NCBI GenBank assembly: GCA_027579435.1
Contig: JANBPK010001072.1
Coordinates: 1-63,694, forward strand
Direction: 5' to 3'
Source of the DNA: Candolleomyces eurysporus
Lineage: Eukaryota > Basidiomycota > Agaricomycetes > Agaricales > Psathyrellaceae
Length of the DNA stretch: 63,694 bases
The notes under the pieces were generated by a model. The model was given only the letters and a program-made list of their open reading frames with translations. It had not been told where the DNA came from and did no database searches. The translations under genes and the position numbers were made by a program. Shown here one piece after another: positions 56,030 through 63,694 of this stretch (positions are counted from its first letter, which is position 1; each line of letters starts with the position of its first letter).

Positions 56030-56519
56030 GAGGGTTCGGTGGATGAGGTAGTTTAGAAGGCGCCGAAAACACGTTGTGCGAGGCTGTTTAAGGTGTGTTT
56101 TGTGTTTGTTGATGGCTGTGCGCGCCAGGCAGGCGCTTCAAGTTGATTCTCGTTCGCTTGAGCCTCTGAAGCCGTCCTCACAAGAGGTTCAGCATACAAA
56201 AGTCCTTCTGGGCAGTGATGGACTCTGGCCGTACTTTATGGGGGAAAATTAAAAGTCAACCCAGCCGGCAATCTAGCCATGTTGAAAAGTCAGTGCTCTG
56301 CCCACCCATTTTCTCAACGATGAGCAAGTTGAATTGGATGGCATAATCGCTATTTTTAGGTTTCGTCGCTCTTCCCCTCTTCATGCTCACCGTCTGGCTT
56401 CTTATCTTCACTTTTGGTGATTCTGCAGGCAGAAGTACGGGCTACGGGCATCAATACTGATATATATCCTATCTGGCATTTCGGTCTTTACTCATACTCC
56501 CATCGTCGGCCTTCCCCTA

Positions 56520-58142
56520 CTAGTCTCGATAGGGCCGCACAATCTCTGGAAACTCAGCACTAAGGTATTCCAAGGCCTTCTCGGCCGCATCGTGTTTTGC
56601 AGCACCCGGTGTATCTCCAAATCCTAAACCCACATCCCTGGTTTGGCCATTAACCGCTTTAGAGTTGACTAATAGCGCAAAGAAATTGTTAGTGTGCATA
56701 CAGCACAATGAACAGATGCGGCCCTACCTGATGCCACAGCGTTGAAAAACCCCTCTCTTCCCTCCGGCTGTTGGGGGTCGAGAACTCGGAATTCGAGGGT
56801 GGCCAGATCTCCAAACAGAGTGGACAGGAGCTGATGGAGCTCCACCGCAGTAGGAATTGTCAACCGCTCCTTAGGGACGTCGTGCCGAGATTTTGGCTTT
56901 GAGTTGTATGCTGTGTCGTTATCCGGGGAACGAGATCCTAGAATGGAGTGAGTGAATGCGAGAAGCGAAAAATTTACTCTTCAAGCTACCATCCCGAGAA
57001 GAATGTGAATGAGACGGTGAATGAGATGGAGAATTCGCACGCGATGAAGCATAGTTGGGGCTAATTGGCATAACTGGAATACGTCCACCTTGCCGAGATT
57101 GACGATCGTTTGCTGGACTCGAGGGACCAACGACACCATCTCCATCATTGAAGACGGCAGCACTGGTATGCCCGCCAGCTCGAGTAGTGTTGCTCTGGAC
57201 AGGTCTTTGCTCATGCTCTGTTCCAAGGGTTCCCACCATCTCCGACAACCTATTGTTGACATCTTCGCTTCCTTGAGAATCTCCAGTGCCGAAAAAANTA
57301 CAATCAGTACCAGTGACAAAGTGTATAAGTAGAACGACAGAAGGACAATAGCCTAGTAGCTACTCACCGCTGCTGCTGCTCTTATTTGGCATGACACGCT
57401 CGCCTTTCTAAGTTTGGGGATCATTCACTGAAATTGAGGGAATCGATATCAATGCACCATCTTCATTGTTGGAGGCGTCAGTATGCTCTCCAGTATCGGC
57501 GCCCTGGACGATTTCCCCAGAGGCCTGCTCTTGGTCTGTTCTGATGGTTTGTGGCGTCTCTTGTGGCGTCTCCAGCAACTGATCATCAAAATCGTAGCCT
57601 GCATGGACACCCCGAGTGTGGGGAAAGTTCAAGGAGCGTCAGTTAGTTATGCATACTACACAGTGAGAGTAAAGACATGACTCACTGTACGGTGGTGTCC
57701 TAGGTGTTTGCGGCGTCTCCGAGATGGGATCACTGTGAGTGTGGCCTCCATGAGGACCTTCAGTTTCCTCATTCACAGCTACTGTAGCATGGCACTGGAT
57801 ACCCGTGGGATCACTATGAGCGTGGCCCTCATGAGGACCTCCAGTTTCTTCACCCACACCCGCTGGAACATAGCATTGGATACCCGTAGGGGAAGGGGTA
57901 GCAGTGTCAAGATAGTCCCCAAAGAAATCACCGTTGAATATGACTCCTTGATTACCCTCTTGATGATAAGTTGTCGAATTATCCACAGAGTGATCGTTAA
58001 TCGTGGTGTAGTATGTGATTGATTGGCCGTTTATTAAGGGAGATCTGTCGTTACTTTGACTCGAGCCGCTGGGGTTGGAGTCAGATGAATCTGTTGATCT
58101 GGTTGTCCACCACCAGAATCTAAAGCAAAGGGAGTGCCACAT
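56520..58142 (-). CDS. Low-complexity protein with C-terminal dsRNA-binding motif
   Basis: Probable exons: 57686-58142, about 57430-57600, about 57000-57290, about 56730-56940 and 56520-56672. The first exon is unusual: MWHSLCFRFWWWT, then Ser/Asn/Thr-rich sequence with two repeats of a GGPHEGHAHSDPTGIQC type. Middle exons are Gln/Glu/Ser-rich. The last two exons carry the motif: LHQLLSTLFGDLATLEFRV..., then VNGQTRDVGLGFGDTPGAAKHDAAEKALEYL (in pieces), with the G.GDT..AAK..AAEKAL signature of the second helix of dsRNA-binding motifs. A TAG at about 57412 after DPQT in the second exon requires an earlier donor (CA|GTGAAT) or means a defect. The acceptor of exon 3 is masked by an N. Confidence 0.6.
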
Positions 58143-58979
58143 GAGGGGTCAGTGGATGTTGTAGGTTAGAAGGTGCCGACCACATGCTGTGCGAGGCTGT
58201 TAAGGCGCGTTCAGGTCGTGGTTTGTGGTTTGTCTTTGTTGATGGCTGTCATGTGGACCAAGCGCCTAATTCAGGGCCTTCAGGGTCCTTTTGCTTGAAG
58301 CCGTGCCCACGAGAAGCCCCCAGGTAGCTCTGCAGTGGAATTTAGCGTACAACGGCTTTTCTCGAAGACCTCCCTGGGCCTTCGCTTTGTTGAGGGAAGT
58401 CAACTCAGCCTGCAATTTAGCCACGTTGGAGATACGTTGCTTCGTCGGCGCTCTAGCCACCCAGTTTCATATCCTGTCTGCTATGAGCAGGGATTAGACA
58501 GCAGAATCGCTAATTTGAATTTTGAACGCTCTTCCCTTGTGCATGCCAGCTTTCTGGTTTCTTATGTTCACCTTCGGCGATTCTGCAAGCAGAAGCTCCG
58601 GTCTAGGAGAAGACCGAATATTGGAATTACTTTTTTNATATCGGGAGAATCAATACAACGGCCTATTCGGGTGAACCTCGACGCTTTGACACTGGCGACT
58701 GCCACTCCGACCATGTGTCTTTAGTGACAAGTGCACAGATTCATTGAGGCGCTCCCTTGGGATCGCATCAGCAGGCGTAATTGGTACCTTTCGTCGGCGC
58801 TCCACGCCTCCTCGTACAAGCTCCTACGAGGAAGCAGGAGTTGGCTCAATAGTGGTTATGTACATCCTACAGCTTGGCTGCGATATTACCCCGGAGACTG
58901 CCCTTGTAATTTATCGAAACCGAGGACTACTAGAATTCCTTGTTTACCGTCAACAGAAATTGTGTTTCAAGTGAACTTG
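58143..58979. other. Intergenic region
   Basis: No gene seen. 58250-58520 resembles 56140-56330, the region upstream of the other dsRNA-binding copy (shared GAAGCC..CCACGAGAAG, GATGGCTGT), so the whole unit including its promoter was duplicated. Confidence 0.35.
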
Positions 58980-59590
58980 CTGACGTTAGCACTGAAGCTG
59001 TCCGTTAGTCCCTTCCTCAGAGCCACAGGGACCCTTGAAGCGCGTATAATCCCCAAGCTTAACACCATTTTCCTCGAGTTGGACGCATCCATGGCTAGGA
59101 GGGTCAAGCAGACGCCGCAGTCACTGTGAACCGCACAAGTTCTCGTAAAAATGCAATTGGAAACAATTCGCCGAGTCTTCTTCCCCCAACCGCGTGGTTG
59201 GACGAGCCATCGCGATGCGACAGGGTGCCGCGTCGACCATGCGTTCTGGTGTCAGCGGTATTCCCAACACGGATGCTAGCTTCGGAGCTGGGCATTAATG
59301 CTGGTGCGAAGGCGGATTTCTTCGGTTTGTTTGACGAGGAAACCGGAGTCGTTAAGGTACAGTCTTCTCCCCTTTTGTCGTTTCGTCTCATTGTTCAAAC
59401 CCATACCAATGCACCTTATCTCAAAGATCAAGACGCTTTGGAGATCCGTCGTCGGAGCTTCAGTCTCGCGAGATCGGATGCCCTCGTGCTCGCTCAGCAT
59501 CAGAACCTGTGAGGTTGATCATGGAATGCCCTGTGGTAGACGCACCTCCAACTGAATCATTGGTCGATCAGATCATGTCTGCAGCTAGGT
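58980..59590 (+). pseudogene. Relic of the large secreted DUF-family gene
   Basis: Matches exons 9 and 10 of 43876-46248: LKLSVSP, RATGTLEARIIP, VFLELDAS (partly deleted), VNRTSSRKNAIGN, RAIAMRQ, then NAGAKADFFGLFDEE, and SLVDQ before a splice donor. Several deletions and frameshifts separate these pieces, and all earlier exons are absent. It lies 13 kb from its source, past the crinkler and dsRNA-binding genes. Confidence 0.8.
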
Positions 59591-59975
59591 GAGCATACCT
59601 GTTCCGCCGTCCCACGTCAGATCTTGAGCTTGAGGATACGACGTTTTCACACAAAGACTGATCAATCTCATAATGAGTACCCCTGCCGATTTGTGCCGTG
59701 AAAGGTAAAGCATCCGCGTTTACCCCAGACCGCCAAGAGGCAACCCCTGAAGTTTGAGTATCTGGCATTATGAGTTGCGTCGAGGTTGAGGGACCATGAA
59801 TAATTTGAGTGGCTACTTGCGAGGTGGCAGCAGGGTTGAAAGCTCTATTCCAAGCCTTATCCGGAGCTGAGCCGAAGTATGATGAGAACGAGATACCAAA
59901 TGCGGCGCAGGCGCTGGCGAATTGTTTCCAGCACAAAGCTCTCTCCTCCTGTCTGTCATTATCGTCGGGACACCC
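59591..59975. other. Intergenic region before the OSBP gene
   Basis: 59600-59750 is the diverged 3' flank of the DUF relic. From about 59800 the sequence is unique and probably holds the OSBP promoter. No other gene seen. Confidence 0.4.
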
Positions 59976-62900
59976 ATGGCGGACACAAGACCCTCTGGGG
60001 ATCCAAGTGAGTCGCTGAATCCATGTCTCGACAGCCAGAGACTTACCCAGGCCTGGCAGCGGAACCTCTCTCACAAGTCAGGCTGCTGTCCGCATTACGG
60101 AGTGGTCAGTGTCACCGCAAATGGACTTGATGCTGGCGTCTATTAACTGGGGCAACAGGAGATGCTGCCTCCATTCACCCTTTCCTGGCCGAAATCAGCA
60201 AAGACAGACGTACGTCGGGCGAGGGAGAGGTCGATACGGGCGCTGCAGCCTTGCATCTGGCGGTCAGATGTGCCACTCGTGCGTGCTTATCGGGCTCCAA
60301 GGCTTGAGCGTTATTAATTTTGACGTTGATCAGCTGAGACCGTCGCCCTTTTGCTGTCCCACCGCGCCATCTCTCCCAACGGAGTCCATCCACCAGGGTC
60401 CGGGACGACCCCACTCCACTTGGCCGCATCCCTCGGCCGCGCGGATATCGTGAACCTCCTTCTCGAGCAAGAAAATATTGACGACAGCCTCGTCGACGCC
60501 CACGGAAAGACATGTCGAGACGTAGCGAGGAACAAGGAGATTATACGAATCATAGACGGTGAGTAGCCGTGCCCACCTCGACGTTGGTACTGAACTCATG
60601 TCTTGGTAGACTCGCGCTCGTTCTTGAACGCCAACTATCGGTCCCTGCTCCACAGCTACATCCTTTCTCCACTCAGCGAGCCCCCGTCCCCAGCCCTCAT
60701 CAGCTTGCTCGAATCCCCAAGAATCAAAGCCGTCGATCTTTCCTACCTTGATAACGACTCGGGAACATCACTCCTTCACGAAGCAGCGAGACGGAAAGAT
60801 CTCCGGCTGATAGAACTCGCCGTGCGCGCTGGCGCTGATGTGTTCGTCCGGAATCGTAGGGGAAAGACTGCCCAGGAGACCGCTGGAAAGGACGATAGAG
60901 TAAAGGTGTTTTTGCGCCAATGTGAGTACTACCTGCCTACGGGTAACGTTATTCTAATTGCTGCGCAGTTGCCAACCACGACAAGACCCTCATTCCGAGC
61001 ACCGCTCCATTAACCGAGCCTCCTGCACTCAAGGGCTACCTCAACAAGTACACCAACGTCGCCAAGGGGTACAACACCCGGTGGTTCGTTTTGAAGAATG
61101 GCGTCTTGTCATGTAAGTGCTTCTCTGCTCTGCCGGGACTCGTCTGACCCTGCACCAGATTTCCGGCACCAGGAGGACGAGACCGTCGCCAGCCGAGGCA
61201 GCATATCCATGCGGAACGCCGTCCTCAAAGTCATGGAGAAGACCCGCTTCGAGATCTCCGCGCGGGGCCAGCACAACTCTGTCCAAAAGTGGTACATGAA
61301 GGCCAACCACCCGGTCGAGGCGCACCGGTGGACGGAGGCGCTCTCCAAGAGCATCGAGTGGTTCAAGAACGAGCCCGTCGGGTCCACNGACGAGATGGAC
61401 CGCCGGAAGAGCATCGAGAGCGACTCGAACNNCAGCAGNGTGTCGTCCGTCCAGTCGNCGAGCCACCCCGTGCCGCCCTCGCTGCGCGTGCGCAAGGCGT
61501 CGCGNTCCGCCAAGTCGATATCCATCTCGTACAGCAACACGCCCGTGGACNGGGAGCCCCAACCTCTCGCTCCTGCAGGAGCCGCCCGAGGTGCTCAGGT
61601 CGGAGCAGAGCCAGGGCGAGGGCGACGAGGAGGACACGTCGTCGAATGACTCGGAGAGCCTGACGCCGCCCCACGAGAACTTTGAGCTGCACGGGAACGC
61701 GACGATCGCGCAGATGGAGCTNACGGCGCAGCTCTTGANCAAGCTCCTCTCTGAGGCTGGCCAGCAGGGTCCCTCGGACAGCCGGGCGGGGCTCAAGCAG
61801 TCGTTTGCCGTCGTCCAGGACATGATCAGCGAGTACACGCAGATGGTGCGCGAGAGGGACGCGTGGTGGCAGAAGCACCTCAAGAAGGAGAAGCAGACGC
61901 TGCATTTCTGGGAGGAGAGCTTGATGACGGTGGTCAAGGAGGGCGAGAACCTCGAGAAGGAGCTGAAAGCGAGGAGCAGGAAGCGGGGGAGCCGCGTCTT
62001 TGGTGCGGGGTCTACAGTATCTGTGGATGGTGGGTCGAGGCGGAGGCCGTCTGTGTTGCGGAACACGCCCCAGCCGCTTTCGTCCCCCGGTTTGGAAACT
62101 GCACGACCGGCTCGGTTGACGCCGCCCAACGAAGAGTCTGTACCACCACCTGCAGAACAGGTTGCTGAGCCCCAAGCTACCGCACCGACTGCTGCCCCCN
62201 GCTGCCCCTTCTTCCTCTAGTGCGGCTGCGGCTCCCTCGCCTCCCCCCNGTCACTACCACCGGCTTCAGGTCCCCCACCCGCAGCGCCACCTCGGACACC
62301 ATCACCCCCGTCGCCTCGACCTCGCACGGCCTCGAATCAGCCATCGACGACGACGACTCGGCGACGGAAGTCGACTCTGAGGACGAGTTCTTCGACGCCA
62401 TCGACGCGAACAACATCCCGAACCTCGTGGTGCCCGAGGGCCTCACCAGCCCGATCAGCGCCTCGATCGTGCTCAAGAAGCAGGCGAGGGCGCCGTATGC
62501 GGGGNTATGAGCAGCTAAGGGCGCGGTTGACGCTTAGTGCGGAGGATAGGCCGAATACGAGTCTGTGGTCGGTGTTGAAGCATAGTATTGGAAAGGACTT
62601 GACCAAGATTAGTTTGCCGGTGTCGTTTAATGAGCCGACGAGTATGTTGCAGCGGATGGTAAGTGCGCTGCTTGGCTGTCGGGTGAGGGTTTTGGTGTGC
62701 TGATTTGGGTCCTTTTTTGTAGGCTGAGGATATGGAGTTTTCAGAGTGCTGTGAGTTGGTCTTTGAGAGGCTGGTTGTGGAGTTTTGTTGACTGATGTGG
62801 ACGTTTTAATTTTTAGTGGATGTTGCTGCTACGGACCCGGATCCTCTCCGACGGTTAGCGTTCGTCGCGGCGTTTGGGATGTCCAACTATTCGTCGACCC

Positions 62901-63694
62901 TCGGTCGTATCGCCAAACCGTTCAACCCAATGCTGGTACGTTCCGGTGCAATTTCGGATCCTCCCAACTGAGATCTCATATCCCTTTGCAGAGCGAAACC
63001 TTTGAATATGTGCGACTGGACCGCAAATACCGATACGTCTCCGAGCAAGTGAGCCACCACCCGCCCATCTCCGCTTGCTGGGCCGAGTCTCCCTTGTGGC
63101 ATTACTACGGAGAGGTCGACGCTCAGAACAAGTTCCTCGGCAAGTCCTTTGAGATCAGGCCTACGGGTATCGCGCACGCCGACCTGCTGCTCCCAGAGGA
63201 GAAGGCGCCCAACCACTACCCCAAGGCTACCGGCAAGGGCGAGGAAGGCAAGGTCATTGAGCACTACAGCTGGAAGAAGGTCACTACCAATATCTCTGGG
63301 TTCATCTTTGGGTCGCCGACGATTGATCATTATGGTGATATGGTGGTATGTCGGGCTCGTTTTACCGCTTTTTTCGTTTTGGGTTTTTAGTGACCCTAAC
63401 CTTAGGTGACCAACCACCGGACGGGCGACCAGTGCATTCTGACGTTCAAGCCTCGCGGGTGGAGGGCCAAGGATGCGTATGAGATCTCTGGCCAAGTCAT
63501 CACCGCTGCTGGAGAAGTGGCGTACGAGATCGCCGGACGGTGGAACGTGCAGCTTATCGCGAGGAAGGTTGGGGCGGGCCACGGACAGCTGCACCCCGAT
63601 CTCGACGTCTCGGAGCCCAACTCGCCCTCGGCCCAGCCAGAGTACATTATGCTCTGGAAAAACTCGGAGAAGCCGGCGGAGTCGCCGTTCAATT
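59976..63694 (+). CDS. Oxysterol-binding protein, OSH1/OSH2 type (ankyrin-PH-ORD), 3' end outside window
   Basis: Exons 59976-60006, 60039-60104, 60159-60278, 60334-60558, 60610-60921, 60969-61112, 61159-62658, 62723-62750, 62817-62935, 62992-63345 and 63406 to the edge. Ankyrin repeats come first ([53 protein letters not shown]). A PH domain follows ([20 protein letters not shown], and W..AL at its end), then a coiled-coil region ([18 protein letters not shown]) and the sterol/lipid-transfer domain with [16 protein letters not shown] and the EQVSHHPP signature. Known members move sterol or PI4P at membrane contact sites. About ten single Ns in 61388-62505 break the frame of the large exon; these are base-call faults, since the protein continues on both sides. 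The start was chosen because it joins in phase to the first ankyrin exon. Confidence 0.88.

Noticed and set aside
61041..62175. Long open frames on the minus strand inside the OSBP gene
   Set aside because: Shadows of a GC-rich coding exon; the plus-strand frame matches ankyrin, PH and OSBP domains.
1..63694. tRNA, rRNA or CRISPR-like arrays
   Set aside because: No cloverleaf-like segments, rRNA core motifs or regularly spaced short repeats were noticed on either strand.

Overview
The window is nuclear DNA of a filamentous basidiomycete, probably an agaricomycete. The signs are genes broken by many 45-90 bp GT-AG introns, class I hydrophobins, a fungal crinkler-type protein, tandem families of secreted proteins, and an ankyrin-PH-oxysterol-binding (OSH1/OSH2-like) housekeeping gene at the right edge. 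There is no bacterial, phage or recognisable transposon coding. About a dozen isolated Ns, mostly beside homopolymers, appear to be false insertions in several exons, because removing them restores phase.

The left 38 kb is an array of small secreted-precursor genes: four on the minus strand (895-1944, 4289-5390, 10487-11704, 16774-17729), six on the plus strand (21905-22780, 24658-25576, 27269-28216, 31074-31948, 32534-33137, 34326-35353) and a relic (37161-37759). Each encodes a signal peptide, then alternating acidic spacers and basic, mostly Trp-containing amphipathic segments separated by Lys-Arg, Arg-Arg or LExR sites. In most of them one phase-0 exon equals one module, starting at LDLS.IDNR and ending at (K)RSLE. 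All ten keep a 5' leader element (AGGGCNGGTCCC behind a TATA box and a CT-rich block), although the coding parts fall into at least three subfamilies. The layout fits Kex2-processed secreted peptide precursors. The basic segment resembles cecropin-type membrane-active peptides in plan: basic helix, Pro hinge, Ala/Gly-rich hydrophobic helix. Function is inferred, not shown. This array is the best candidate for an undescribed system.

Between 3.9 and 21.3 kb the array grew by tandem duplication of a roughly 6 kb unit: peptide precursor (minus), intergenic region with a CRE-like site, GPI-anchored beta-propeller-like protein (plus), conserved flank. Only the first propeller gene (7201-8473) is intact. 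The second lost its start codon, and the third lost its signal peptide and is frameshifted. From 34.3 to 39.1 kb another block, a peptide gene plus an unknown polytopic membrane protein, was duplicated, and its second peptide gene decayed.

The right part holds tandem pairs of other accessory genes: two large secreted proteins of a fungal domain-of-unknown-function family (40431-42748, 43876-46248; third copy a relic at 58980-59590), two class I hydrophobins (46981-47493, 48802-49306) with a crinkler fragment between them, a crinkler-like protein with a C-terminal kinase domain (50688-53341, minus), and two dsRNA-binding-motif proteins (54560-56029 decayed, 56520-58142). The OSBP gene (59976 to the right edge) marks the return to conserved sequence. 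The whole reads as a fast-evolving secretome/accessory island built by local duplication, module shuffling and decay.
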